Shown: positions 17,217-25,810 of the stretch, piece after piece
Numbering within the stretch: the stretch's first letter is position 1
How the letters are laid out: each line of letters opens with the position of its first letter
Assembly (NCBI RefSeq): GCF_027945075.1
Contig: NZ_CP116034.1
Span: 1,674,001-1,738,000, forward strand
Length of the DNA stretch: 64,000 bases
Direction: 5' to 3'
From: Chryseobacterium sp. CY350
Lineage (GTDB): Bacteria; Bacteroidota; Bacteroidia; Flavobacteriales; Weeksellaceae
Program-made: the position numbers and the translations under genes
The notes under the pieces: model-generated
The model's database searches: none
What the model saw: the letters and a program-made list of their open reading frames with translations, nothing else
Told to the model about the DNA's origin: nothing

Positions 17217-17609
17217 TGAATAAATTATCAATTCTAATTTCGCCTCTGGAAAAAACAGTACCACATTAGCAGACGAACCGCAGCATGCTCTAGGATTATA
17301 TCACACACACCCTGATGCAAACATAATACGACTGGATAATCTTACTCCACAAACCTCTCACTCAATTGAATCTCCTCGTGATAATCATGCTTATATATTG
17401 GGATAGACAATAGCAAATGAATGTTTGATGGAATAAATTATGTTCCTTACGTATTTAATGAAAATGTAGCAATTGACAAAAAATTTATATACCATCATGC
17501 TCATGCAGATCTTCTTCTAGCCACGTTAAATATTATGAGCTATAGTGGGCATGCAAGAAAATATACATGGCATTGGCAATGGGTAAAAGCAAATAATAAT
17601 ATTCATTAA
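17217..17609 (+). pseudogene. Decayed, truncated second metzincin toxin domain
   Basis: In the frame of 17224, the sequence reads INSNFASGKNSTTL, then ADEPQHALGLYHTHPD, which lines up with the intact zinc site of the VgrG effector (AHEVFHSMGLYHSF) but has Asp in place of the first His. That frame stops at TAG 17404-17406. Another frame from 17421 goes on to ATLNIMSYSG...YTWHWQWVKAN, matching NIMDYS and STYHWQWKT of the effector. So the remnant keeps only the last third of a toxin domain, has lost a zinc ligand and is split over two frames. It looks like an orphan toxin cassette displaced by a newer one. Confidence 0.75.
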
Positions 17610-17620
17610 AAAAATCAATT

Positions 17621-18922
17621 ATGAAAAATATAATATTAATCTGTGTTTGTATATTATCCATTAATAACTGCAACGCACAAAAAGGAAAACAAAAGCATGC
17701 TACAAATAAAACCATCACTAAAAAAAAGAATATGAACCTCTATCAATATCTAATAAATAAGTCTTTTGAAAAAATAAACCCTAATCAAAGAGAGGGAAGA
17801 GAAACTTTACCAAATGGAAATTTTCTTGAAGTGATTGTAGCTAAATCTGGCTCCTCATTTAATGAAATTATTAAGGATAGTTATTATCTAATTTATAAAG
17901 GATATTATCCCAATGGCAACATTCGTAATAAAGGTATTTCTTTCAATCAAGATACTTTTCAAATGGGCATTTGGTATGAGTTTGACGAAAATGGGAAACT
18001 TATAAAAGAAACCGACTATGACGAAGGTTATGATTTTACTTTGGAAAATGTTATAAAGTTCGCAGAAACCCAAAAAGACATTCGCAGATATCAAGACCTA
18101 AATAATGTTGTTTTTCCACAAGGCGAATACACAGTATTAAATCCAGGGTCAAACAATACCATAAGAAAAGAAATCCGAGAAGGAAAAAATGTCTGGGTAT
18201 TAGAATATAATTTTTCAGAAAGAGAACAAAGTATGATGCAAGATGGTAAAATCGTAGGCAGAGAATATATTCAAATATATACAGAAATTGTTCTGGATGG
18301 TAAAACAGGGAAAATATTATCCAACAAAAGAATAGGTGAAAAAGAAGATTCGGTGGTACAATCTGAGAAAAAAAGAAATACATCCCTACTTGCCAATCCC
18401 GAAGAAAAAGGTACATATCATAAACGCGAACTTGGCACTGCCTACGCTTCCCAATCAGAACTAAAAGCTAACAAAAACATTTATCAAACATATGAAGGTA
18501 GATACTACACAAAAACAGAGTGGGATGAGTTTTACAAAACTTTATCTTGGGTAGACCGTTTATTTTTAGGAAAAAGTTATAATATGCCACAAAAACTCAC
18601 AGAAAAAGCATTGCTACTCTGCGACAAAGGAGCAAAACTAAGTCAGCTAAAAGTAACCAGCCAAACATTCAGCAAAGCAGAGGATAAATTGGTTGCCACA
18701 GAACAGGACAAACGAGCCGAAACCAATATCCCAAATTTTGGGGTTTGTGCTATTACTAAAAGCAAATGTAATCCTGCTGTAATAAAATGGGAGAAAACCA
18801 CAGAAAAAGATGTGATCAACAATTATAAAATCCTTACAGATGAAAGCACTTGTCAATGTTCCGTGGGAGGAAAAATTTCTGTTCAGCATAAAGGTCACAA
18901 TGAAAAACATGACATAGTTTAA
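17621..18922 (+). CDS. Immunity-like lipoprotein fused to a DUF4280 PAAR-like domain
   Basis: A 433-residue protein of two parts. Residues 1-321 begin with an export signal (MKNIILICVCILSINNC) and are paralogous to the lipoprotein at 16236-17198. Residues 322-433 (from ATG 18584, MPQKLTEKALLLCDKGA) have the pattern of a stand-alone DUF4280 PAAR-like spike tip: CDKGAKLSQLKVTSQ, LVATEQDK, NIPNFGVC, KCNPAVIKW, STCQCSVGGKI. DUF4280 proteins cap the VgrG needle of Bacteroidota T6SS and must stay in the cytoplasm for loading. A secretion signal on the same chain is therefore odd. The internal ATG may also be used as a start. A strong terminator follows. Confidence 0.8.
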   Translation: MKNIILICVCILSINNCNAQKGKQKHATNKTITKKKNMNLYQYLINKSFEKINPNQREGRETLPNGNFLEVIVAKSGSSFNEIIKDSYYLIYKGYYPNGNIRNKGISFNQDTFQMGIWYEFDENGKLIKETDYDEGYDFTLENVIKFAETQKDIRRYQDLNNVVFPQGEYTVLNPGSNNTIRKEIREGKNVWVLEYNFSEREQSMMQDGKIVGREYIQIYTEIVLDGKTGKILSNKRIGEKEDSVVQSEKKRNTSLLANPEEKGTYHKRELGTAYASQSELKANKNIYQTYEGRYYTKTEWDEFYKTLSWVDRLFLGKSYNMPQKLTEKALLLCDKGAKLSQLKVTSQTFSKAEDKLVATEQDKRAETNIPNFGVCAITKSKCNPAVIKWEKTTEKDVINNYKILTDESTCQCSVGGKISVQHKGHNEKHDIV

Positions 18923-18946
18923 TTACAGAATGCTCACAACTCTAAT

Positions 18947-18979
18947 AAAAAAACCGTCCCGAAATTTCGGGACGGTTTT
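18947..18979. terminator. Bidirectional terminator closing the VgrG island and mdh
   Basis: Stem AAAACCGTCCCGAAA / TTTCGGGACGGTTTT, a near-perfect palindrome with A and T flanks between convergent genes. Confidence 0.85.
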
Positions 18980-19003
18980 CATTTATATAAAGTTTAAAAT
19001 AAA

Positions 19004-19930
19004 TTAAAACTTCAAATCACCATTCACTTCTCTTACTGCTTTTGCAGCTTCAGCAAATTTCAACTGTTCGTCAGCTGTTAATGTGATGTTTACGATGCTT
19101 TCAACACCATTTTTACCGATAATTGCAGGAACACCTAAGCAGATATCGCTTTCGCCATATTCTCCATCAAGCATTAATGAACAAGGGATCATTTTCTTTT
19201 GGTCACAAGCAATTGCCTGAACCATTACAGAAACTGCTGCACCCGGAGCGTACCATGCTGAAGTACCCAATAATTTTGTTAATGTAGCACCACCCACTTT
19301 AGTTTCTTCAATTACATATTTTTGTTTTGCATCATCAAGAAACTCCGTTACAGGAACTCCGTTTCTTGTTGCTTTGCTTAATAAAGGCAACATTCCTGTA
19401 TCACTGTGAGCAGCGATTACCATACCGTCTACGTCTGAAATTGGAGCTTCCAACGCCTCAGCCAATCTGTATTTGAATCTTGCAGAATCTAAAGCACCAC
19501 CCATTCCGATGATCTTGTGCTTAGGAAGACCAGAAGTTTTGTGTACCAGATAAGCCATCGTATCCATTGGGTTAGAAACCACGATGATGATAACTTCAGG
19601 AGAATTTTTTACTAAATTTTCAGTAACTTCTTTTACGATTCCCGCATTGATACCGATTAATTCTTCTCTCGTCATTCCCGGTTTTCTTGGGATTCCTGAC
19701 GTGATTACTGCTACATGAGAACCTGCTGTTTTGCTGTAATCTCCTGTCGTACCGGTAATTTTTGTATCAAAACCGTTTAGAGATGCAGTCTGCATCAAGT
19801 CCATTGCTTTTCCTTCAGCAAAACCTTCTTTGATATCTACCAAAACTACTTCCGAACAGAAGTCTTTCATTGCGATGTATTCTGCACAACTTGCTCCTAC
19901 AGCGCCTGCACCTACTACAGTTACTTTCAT
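19004..19930 (-). CDS. mdh: Malate dehydrogenase
   Basis: A 308-residue LDH-like malate dehydrogenase. The NAD site is GAGAVGASCAEYIA (residues 7-20) with an acidic residue after beta-2 (VLVDIKEG). SGIPRKPGMTREELI holds the active-site arginine of MDHs, IIIVVSNPMDTMAYL follows, and the catalytic His is in VIAAHSDTGMLPL. It oxidises malate to oxaloacetate with NAD+ in the TCA cycle. It is monocistronic, with a promoter at 20017-20047. Confidence 0.95.
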   Translation of the reverse strand: MKVTVVGAGAVGASCAEYIAMKDFCSEVVLVDIKEGFAEGKAMDLMQTASLNGFDTKITGTTGDYSKTAGSHVAVITSGIPRKPGMTREELIGINAGIVKEVTENLVKNSPEVIIIVVSNPMDTMAYLVHKTSGLPKHKIIGMGGALDSARFKYRLAEALEAPISDVDGMVIAAHSDTGMLPLLSKATRNGVPVTEFLDDAKQKYVIEETKVGGATLTKLLGTSAWYAPGAAVSVMVQAIACDQKKMIPCSLMLDGEYGESDICLGVPAIIGKNGVESIVNITLTADEQLKFAEAAKAVREVNGDLKF

Positions 19931-20016
19931 AATATTTTTATTTATTGTTTTTAATGGTATTATGGAACTTTACAGATTCATAATATTTTTATTTTGTTAG
20001 TTTAATTTTTGCTTCC

Positions 20017-20047
20017 CAAATGTACAAATTCCCGAAAAATTGAGCAA
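20017..20047 (-). promoter_or_regulatory. mdh promoter (Bacteroidota type)
   Basis: On the minus strand TTG (20045-20047), a 20-base spacer, then TACATTTG (20017-20024), a good match to the -33/-7 consensus. The leader downstream has a 17-bp direct repeat, TTCATAATATTTTTATT, at about 19928 and 19977. Confidence 0.6.
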
Positions 20048-20080
20048 TCTTTCGGGAATTTTAATTATTATTTAAGAAAA

Positions 20081-20632
20081 TTAATTAACGCTTAGTAAAA
20101 ATGTATATAATTTCTTAGCTCCGGATAATACTTCGCTGTAATTTTCTTCAGCAACTTCATTATCCAAAACTTCTTTAAAGTTCTTCCACATTACACCTGT
20201 ATTTTCCTGATAACATCCAAAAAAATTAAACGTCACATCATCAAAACCTTCAGTTTTTGAAAGCTGTTTTGCAATGACATTTCCGCCCAGAGTAGAGCCT
20301 TCAATGACATACATTGCTCCCAAAGCTTCGTTTTCATTGTTTACTTCAAAATCATGAGAAGCTGTTTGGTTTTTTAAAGCTAAACTTGCCAGATCTTTCT
20401 CTATTAAAGGAAGTTTTGCTCTTTTATTTAAATGAAGTTTGTCAGAAAATTTATCAGAAAGAGTACTAAATATTTTGTTTTCACTGTGAAGAAGCATCAA
20501 ATAATTGGTATTGATGATTTTTTTATAATCTTCTAAAGTAAAAGTTTTATTGAAAATTTTTTGAGAACTAAATAATTTTTCTGCAGCATCATGAAACTCA
20601 GCTGTATTCTGTTTTAGATATTCCGACACCAT
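20081..20632 (-). CDS. Biliverdin-producing heme oxygenase
   Basis: A 183-residue heme oxygenase. LKQNTAEFHDAAEKL carries the proximal heme ligand His14, and IEGSTLGGNVIAKQL is the distal-helix glycine motif. It opens heme to biliverdin, iron and CO. It starts 13 bases after the phytochrome stop in the same direction, so the operon makes the photoreceptor and then its chromophore. A BphO name would fit; no symbol is claimed. Confidence 0.9.
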   Translation of the reverse strand: MVSEYLKQNTAEFHDAAEKLFSSQKIFNKTFTLEDYKKIINTNYLMLLHSENKIFSTLSDKFSDKLHLNKRAKLPLIEKDLASLALKNQTASHDFEVNNENEALGAMYVIEGSTLGGNVIAKQLSKTEGFDDVTFNFFGCYQENTGVMWKNFKEVLDNEVAEENYSEVLSGAKKLYTFLLSVN

Positions 20633-20645
20633 AATCTTATTTATT

Positions 20646-22853
20646 TTAAAGTTTCACAAATTTAGGGTTTTGGAACGTCAAAATAAAACAAGTTCCGTTA
20701 TTGGTGCTTTCATAATCTACATTTCCACCGATTCTGTTCATAATACGATGAACGATGGAAAGACCAATTCCGTTTCCTTTAAACTTTCTGGCATTATCCA
20801 TCCTGTTGAAAATTTTAAACATTCTGTGCTTCTCAGTTTCAGGAATTCCTATACCGTTGTCGGTGATTCTGTAGATGATCTGATCGCCTTCTTCAGAGCC
20901 TTCAATAAGTACAGTTGGCTGATCCTGTTTAGAAGAATATTTTATGGCGTTGTTGATGATATTGAGAAAAACCTGATGCATTAAAGTTTTATCAGCCAAA
21001 ACATTCGGGCAGTCTTTGATAACAACTTTGCTGCTCAAACTGTCGAAAGTCAGTTTGGCATTCTCTGTAATCTTTTCAATAGTTTGCTTCGTTTCTAAGT
21101 TTTCAAGCTCAATTTCACTGTGTTTAGCACGGCTTAGCTGCAGAACATCATGCATCATCTCTGCCATATTGTCGATCTCGTCAATAATCGAGCTGATCTT
21201 ATGTTTGTTTTTATCTGAAGTTTCCGAAAGACTTTTCAGCAACATCTGAGCGTTGAGTTTCATCACCGTCAATGGTGTCCCGAGATCATGCGAAATGGTG
21301 TACGAAAAACTGTCGAGTTCTTCGTTGACCTTTTTAAGCTGCTCATTGAGCCTTTTAATCGTAATATATTGTTTGTGTGAAGTTTCCAGAATTACATCGC
21401 GTACAGCTTGCACGGCAATTTCGTTTCTGCTGCTCCATCTTTTTGAATTTCCTTTAATATCTTCTTTAAAAACTTCAAAAGAAGTTCGTGGTGAAACGAT
21501 ACTTTTCTCTTCTCCGTTTTGCGAAAACACACCGATTTTCTTTTCAGGGTTTCCGGCCCAGTTGATATGTTCATCAAACTCTTTTCTAAACCAGATCAGC
21601 AATTCGTTTTTACTTTTTTCAACAAAATAAATTACGATTCCGCCTACCGTCTCGTCCAGACCAAGTTCTTCACCAAAATCTTTGAGAAAACTACGGCTGA
21701 TAAATAACATTTCTTCTGTATTCTGGTATGCCCAATCTACAATTTTTTGAATTGTTGCATGATCAGGGGCAGTACCATCTGTGACAATATAATTTTCTGA
21801 AACCACAGCTAAACCGTCTGCATCAGGCAGATTTCTGATGGCAGATTTGTTTTCTACCAACGATTCAAACAAAGTATTATGCTTTAAAAATTCAGACTTC
21901 AGCTGAGATGCTTTTAAGCTTAAATCCAAACGATATTCGAGCTCTTTTTTTGACTTAAATGATGAATAAGCGTTAGATGCCAAAACGGTAAAAATGCCCG
22001 CCTGCACACGATCTTCAAGATCAATATGCTTAGGCTCAGAATTCTGACAAGTCACCAGACCCCAAAGCTGATCATCTATGATAATTGATATACTGAAACT
22101 TGACGAAGCTCCTGAATTTTTGATGTACTGACCATGAATTGGTGACATTGCACGCAATGATGCAAATGTAAGATCGATGCTTTGCAGAGTTTTACTCAGA
22201 ATTTTCACGGGTTCAGAATGCACATTACTGAAGATTCTTTTTCGCTTTTTCTTATAAAGTTCCCGGGCCTGTCTTGGGATGTCAGATTCAGGATAATGGA
22301 GACCGAGGTAGCTTTCTATATTCGCGTTTGTTTTTTCTGCAATTACCTTACCAGAACCATCTTCCATGAATTTATAGACCATTATGCGGTCATAATTGAT
22401 GATATTGAAAAGTGTACCCAGAAGCTGATCCCAAATTTCTTTTTGGTTATCAATTATATAGAAATTGTCGTACTTGTTGGTAATTCTTTTATTAGGATTT
22501 GCTACCACGGCTTCGAATTCGAAGAAAATATGATCCTGACTTCTAAAGACAGAAAAATGATATTCTTTACCTTGGATAAATATTTTGTCAAAATAAGTTT
22601 CGTTATCTCTTCGGGTAAGATTTTCCAGCGATTCGTAGATATCCGATGCCATTACGCTATGGAAAAGCTCCGGAAAGTCTGTCATTTTCTTTCCAAAAAA
22701 AGCTTCAGAATTTTCAGTATTAAAAATATCCGTAATATTTTCACTGAAAAAAGCAATGGTTTGATCTTCTGCATCAATGCCAATCAGATAACCAAAACTT
22801 TGTATGTAACCCGGTATTTGGATGGGCTCCTCATGACATTCAACAAAATTCAT
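20646..22853 (-). CDS. Bacteriophytochrome histidine kinase
   Basis: A 735-residue sensor kinase from the ATG at 22853; a GTG at 22862 would add three residues. Domains run PAS (1-115), GAF (about 130-305), PHY (about 310-490), HisKA and HATPase (about 505-735). The biliverdin Cys6 is in ECHEEPIQIPG. GAF has SDIPRQAR, and His240 and Tyr243 in SPIHGQY. The PHY tongue has WAGNPEK and SPRTSFE. The kinase has the H-box SHDLGTPL, NNAIKYS, DNGIGIP and GNGIGLSI. The second conserved GAF histidine (His290 of the Deinococcus protein) is Gln270 (TCQNSEP). No response regulator lies adjacent. Confidence 0.93.
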   Translation of the reverse strand: MNFVECHEEPIQIPGYIQSFGYLIGIDAEDQTIAFFSENITDIFNTENSEAFFGKKMTDFPELFHSVMASDIYESLENLTRRDNETYFDKIFIQGKEYHFSVFRSQDHIFFEFEAVVANPNKRITNKYDNFYIIDNQKEIWDQLLGTLFNIINYDRIMVYKFMEDGSGKVIAEKTNANIESYLGLHYPESDIPRQARELYKKKRKRIFSNVHSEPVKILSKTLQSIDLTFASLRAMSPIHGQYIKNSGASSSFSISIIIDDQLWGLVTCQNSEPKHIDLEDRVQAGIFTVLASNAYSSFKSKKELEYRLDLSLKASQLKSEFLKHNTLFESLVENKSAIRNLPDADGLAVVSENYIVTDGTAPDHATIQKIVDWAYQNTEEMLFISRSFLKDFGEELGLDETVGGIVIYFVEKSKNELLIWFRKEFDEHINWAGNPEKKIGVFSQNGEEKSIVSPRTSFEVFKEDIKGNSKRWSSRNEIAVQAVRDVILETSHKQYITIKRLNEQLKKVNEELDSFSYTISHDLGTPLTVMKLNAQMLLKSLSETSDKNKHKISSIIDEIDNMAEMMHDVLQLSRAKHSEIELENLETKQTIEKITENAKLTFDSLSSKVVIKDCPNVLADKTLMHQVFLNIINNAIKYSSKQDQPTVLIEGSEEGDQIIYRITDNGIGIPETEKHRMFKIFNRMDNARKFKGNGIGLSIVHRIMNRIGGNVDYESTNNGTCFILTFQNPKFVKL

Positions 22854-22872
22854 AGATAACACTTAAAGAGAT

Positions 22873-22880
22873 CAAAGTTA
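22873..22880 (-). promoter_or_regulatory. Possible -7 element of the phytochrome operon
   Basis: TAACTTTG on the minus strand fits TAnnTTTG, 20 bases before the ATG. No -33 element seen. Confidence 0.4.
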
Positions 22881-23095
22881 ATCATTTTTCCTCCTAAAAA
22901 TTACTTTGTGGTAGGTGTAATGAGATTTGTATATAGAATTAATAAAAATTATATTTTTTTATTCTTTCCTTAACAATATTGTGAAATTATATCCTTATGA
23001 AATATTATTTTCGACTGATAAATGATTATACATCTATCATCAGTAAAAATAATTCACTAATTACATCTTTGTATTACGTTATTCTAAGGCGCTTT

Positions 23096-24109
23096 TTACA
23101 CTTCCTTATCAAAATAAAGCATGTAATATTTGCCTTTTTCATCCTGCCCTTGCTCCAGCATTTTACGGTCACCATGAATGTAAATATGGAAGTTTTTATC
23201 TAATTTAATGATGCTTTTAAAATGTCTCTGTGTTTTTTTTACAGCAGCTTCACTTATTGGAAATTCTTCAGCAATATTGATCTGCATTTCCTGTTCGTAA
23301 TCGGTTTTATAATTATTAAAACTTTCAATCACATGCTCATCTTTCAAAACCTCAGCTGCAAAATCATCAAGCTTAAATTCTTCTTTTTCCTTAAAAAAAT
23401 TGATCGACTGATTCAGAAAATCTGCCTGATCCGCCTTTGAAACCTCAAATTCCTGCGGAAGTTGTTTAATGATATAATCTTTGTAAACCATCAGAGCTTC
23501 CTGTGTATGAAAATACTCGTCATCGCGCTGTTTAACTTTAAGAAAATCCTCAAACCAGTAATACATATCGCCGTTTTTATTGTTATCAACAACCGACAAA
23601 ACGTATCCGCTTTCTTTACTGCTGTTGTAGATTAGTGCAGCTTTGTCGATTTTTGAAAGACTGATTCCCTGATCTTTATCAATCTCAAACGATTCATTTT
23701 TAGGAAAAATCTTTAGGAAAGATTCTCTCTTTTCAGTTTTAAAAATTCCGATTTTATCTACTTTTTCATCGCCTTCTCTTTCGTCTTCAAAATAAACAAC
23801 AAACAATTCGCCACCCTGAACTCTTGGGTTTTCGGCAGCTTCAAAAAGATGTTTTGCCAGATTTTCAGATTCCCAAAGAAATTTAGCCTTATCTTCAAAA
23901 ATTTCCGACACAGAACTGTAAACAGGATTGTTAACCAAATAAGAATCGCTATAAAATTGATAAGTCTCTTCTGTTTTGAACGAACCTAAAAAATAATTCT
24001 CCAGCATTTCAACCGTTCCTTCATCCAGCTCAAGCTCTTCCTGAGAAAGCAAGAGAGATTCTCCATTGATTTTATTTCCTACCCTGTGTACTGCAATTTT
24101 TGAAAACAT
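23096..24109 (-). CDS. Nucleoid-associated protein (NdpA/YejK-like)
   Basis: A 337-residue acidic protein with the NdpA-type start FSKIAVHRVGNK (residues 2-13), a central EGDEKVDKIGIFKTEKRESFLKI, and IHGDRKMLEQGQDEKGKYYMLYF at the C-terminus, as in Bacteroidota members of the 37-kDa nucleoid-associated family. Members bind DNA or the nucleoid; their exact role is unclear. It stands alone with its own promoter and ends about 240 bases before the phytochrome start. Confidence 0.85.
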   Translation of the reverse strand: MFSKIAVHRVGNKINGESLLLSQEELELDEGTVEMLENYFLGSFKTEETYQFYSDSYLVNNPVYSSVSEIFEDKAKFLWESENLAKHLFEAAENPRVQGGELFVVYFEDEREGDEKVDKIGIFKTEKRESFLKIFPKNESFEIDKDQGISLSKIDKAALIYNSSKESGYVLSVVDNNKNGDMYYWFEDFLKVKQRDDEYFHTQEALMVYKDYIIKQLPQEFEVSKADQADFLNQSINFFKEKEEFKLDDFAAEVLKDEHVIESFNNYKTDYEQEMQINIAEEFPISEAAVKKTQRHFKSIIKLDKNFHIYIHGDRKMLEQGQDEKGKYYMLYFDKEV

Positions 24110-24129
24110 CTTTGATTTTTTGTGGACTG

Positions 24130-24163
24130 CAAATATATTAATCTCTGACTTAAAAAGGACAAA
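24130..24163 (-). promoter_or_regulatory. Promoter of the nucleoid-associated protein gene
   Basis: On the minus strand TTTTG at 24160-24164, a 22-base spacer, then TATATTTG at 24130-24137, 20 bases before the start codon. Confidence 0.5.
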
Positions 24164-24164
24164 A

Positions 24165-24485
24165 TATTTTTTTTCGTGAAAAGGTAACTCAAAAGCAAAT
24201 TCTAATCAATCACTTTCTCATTGATCCGATTATTGTCGAAAAGACATTTGTAATTGCATAAATTTTAAGCAACAGATTATATCTTTGAACATCATTATGA
24301 GTTTTAACAGTCGTCAATCTTTTTCTACTATTAATCAAAATCAATTGATTTAATAATCAAACACTTACAAATTTGCATTTTCATCAGAAAGCTTTGTATC
24401 GTTGATCATTAAAGGATTTAAAGCAAATTTTAAGGTTAAATTTAAAAACTAAACAAGTCTGTTAATTTTGAATTTCAACGTGATT
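24165..24485. other. Intergenic region without a gene
   Basis: About 320 A+T-rich bases between divergent genes. No ORF, tRNA or stable hairpin was recognised. It ends at the sigma-54 site. Confidence 0.5.
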
Positions 24486-24502
24486 TTGGTACGCTTTTGG
24501 CT
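24486..24502 (+). promoter_or_regulatory. Sigma-54 (RpoN) -24/-12 promoter
   Basis: TTGGTACG, 4 bases, TGGCT: GG at 24488-24489 and GC at 24500-24501, exactly 10 bases apart as RpoN requires. It agrees with the TTGGCACG-N4-TTGCW consensus at most positions. Transcription would start near 24513, about 21 bases before the ATG at 24534. Confidence 0.7.
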
Positions 24503-24533
24503 ACTGCTTGAATGTTTTTAAAATATTTAAACA

Positions 24534-24932
24534 ATGAAGAATTTTGCAGCGGATACTATTAATGAGACTCAGGCAATTGAGCATTTGAAAATTTTTTATC
24601 CAACAATTCAGAACGAGATCGCACAGCTTTCTGCACAGAATAATTTTCCTGCAATCATTCAATCGACAGTCGATTATCTGAAAGTTCTTTTACAGGAATC
24701 TAAAATCAATATCGTCAACAGAAACATCAAAATGATGGAATGGCTTTACAAAAACGGAACTTTCAACGTAAAGCACATCATCGAAAATCTATTTATCAGA
24801 TCTTTCGGAAGCTTGAAAAAGCACACCGACACTCAGCAATGGAATATCCTTTATCAGTATATGCCGATTGAGTTTCAGCAGATCTATCTTAACCAGACCC
24901 GACTGGATGAGATCATGTTTAAGAAGAATTAA
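24534..24932 (+). CDS. Small helical protein of unknown function behind a sigma-54 site
   Basis: A 132-residue soluble protein, predicted mainly alpha-helical, with no signal peptide or known motif (MKNFAADTINETQAIEHLK; MEWLYKNGTFNVKHIIENLFIRSF). It is a single-gene unit: the sigma-54-like promoter lies directly upstream and a strong hairpin terminator 11 bases after the stop. The dedicated RpoN-type promoter suggests it is expressed on demand through an enhancer-binding activator. Function unknown. Confidence 0.8.
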   Translation: MKNFAADTINETQAIEHLKIFYPTIQNEIAQLSAQNNFPAIIQSTVDYLKVLLQESKINIVNRNIKMMEWLYKNGTFNVKHIIENLFIRSFGSLKKHTDTQQWNILYQYMPIEFQQIYLNQTRLDEIMFKKN

Positions 24933-24943
24933 ATTTTGCAATA

Positions 24944-24976
24944 GACAGCGCCCAGGCTTTTAGTTTGGGCGCTGTC
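24944..24976 (+). terminator. Rho-independent terminator
   Basis: An 11-bp stem GACAGCGCCCA / TGGGCGCTGTC followed by GTTTTATTTT. Confidence 0.9.
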
Positions 24977-25101
24977 GTTTTATTTTGCCAAATATTGAGA
25001 TTTTTTTTGATATTTCTTTGCTAAATTTTTTGTCGGTTAGATTTAAATTGATGATACGATTTTTAATTAAATAAAATATATATTTAAAACAAAATTAAAT
25101 T

Positions 25102-25755
25102 ATGGGATCTAAATTTAAAATTATTCTAATACTATTACTTCAGACATTATTCTATTCCGCACAAATCAGTAATAAAATAAAAAAAGTTGTCGAGCCAATT
25201 GATCATCAATATTTCAAAATTATACTTACTGAAAAGTATGATGAAGAAGGATATTCCAACTTATACAAAATGTTTAGTAAAGTTTCTGATATTGCAACGA
25301 ATGATGAACTATTCTATTTAGCATTAAATGGAAGTACATTTGTTAGAATAAATTCAGTTTCAGTTTTAGTGGCACGAAAAGACCATAGAATAATCAAATT
25401 ATATCGATATTATTCTGAATTTCCACTCGAGTATGAAACCAAGATTGGCCATGTCATATCTAAGCAAGATATGGCACTCAGTAACATCAGAGCTCAGATC
25501 TTTTCGCAAATAATTAATTACAACAATTACCAAAACACTAAAAAATTAATTAAAAATCAATCTTTATCGGATTTTTATTCTAAAGATGAAATGGTTTATT
25601 ACGAAAATTTAGATATTACACCGTTTGAAAATTTGATTGTTGAATTTGATAAAATAGATAAACTCTTCATTCCACAAAGAATAGAATCTTATGAAGAAAT
25701 TCAAAAAAATTGGATAGACGAAAAATTACAAATACCAACTACTTCAAGAATTTAA
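25102..25755 (+). CDS. Unknown secreted protein
   Basis: A 217-residue protein with an N-terminal signal peptide (residues 5-20, IILILLLQTLFYSAQ). The rest is polar and Tyr/Ile/Lys-rich, with a helical-repeat look around residues 60-100 (NDELFYLALNGSTFVRINSVSVLV). No family was recognised. It is monocistronic, with a terminator just after it. Confidence 0.65.
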   Translation: MGSKFKIILILLLQTLFYSAQISNKIKKVVEPIDHQYFKIILTEKYDEEGYSNLYKMFSKVSDIATNDELFYLALNGSTFVRINSVSVLVARKDHRIIKLYRYYSEFPLEYETKIGHVISKQDMALSNIRAQIFSQIINYNNYQNTKKLIKNQSLSDFYSKDEMVYYENLDITPFENLIVEFDKIDKLFIPQRIESYEEIQKNWIDEKLQIPTTSRI

Positions 25756-25763
25756 ATAAAAAA

Positions 25764-25792
25764 AATCCCTTTACAAAAGCAAAGGGATTTCA
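25764..25792. terminator. Terminator between the secreted protein gene and susD
   Basis: Stem ATCCCTTT / AAAGGGAT with A and T flanks, between convergent genes. Confidence 0.75.
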
Positions 25793-25810
25793 TATTTAAT
25801 TAAAAAAATT

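Noticed and set aside
11784..18922. A complete type VI secretion system
   Set aside because: Only VgrG, a PAAR-like domain and effector/immunity-like genes are present; no sheath, baseplate, membrane complex or Hcp genes were seen.
22997..23203. A small plus-strand ORF between the phytochrome and NdpA genes
   Set aside because: It overlaps the NdpA-like gene antisense, has low-complexity content and no convincing start context.
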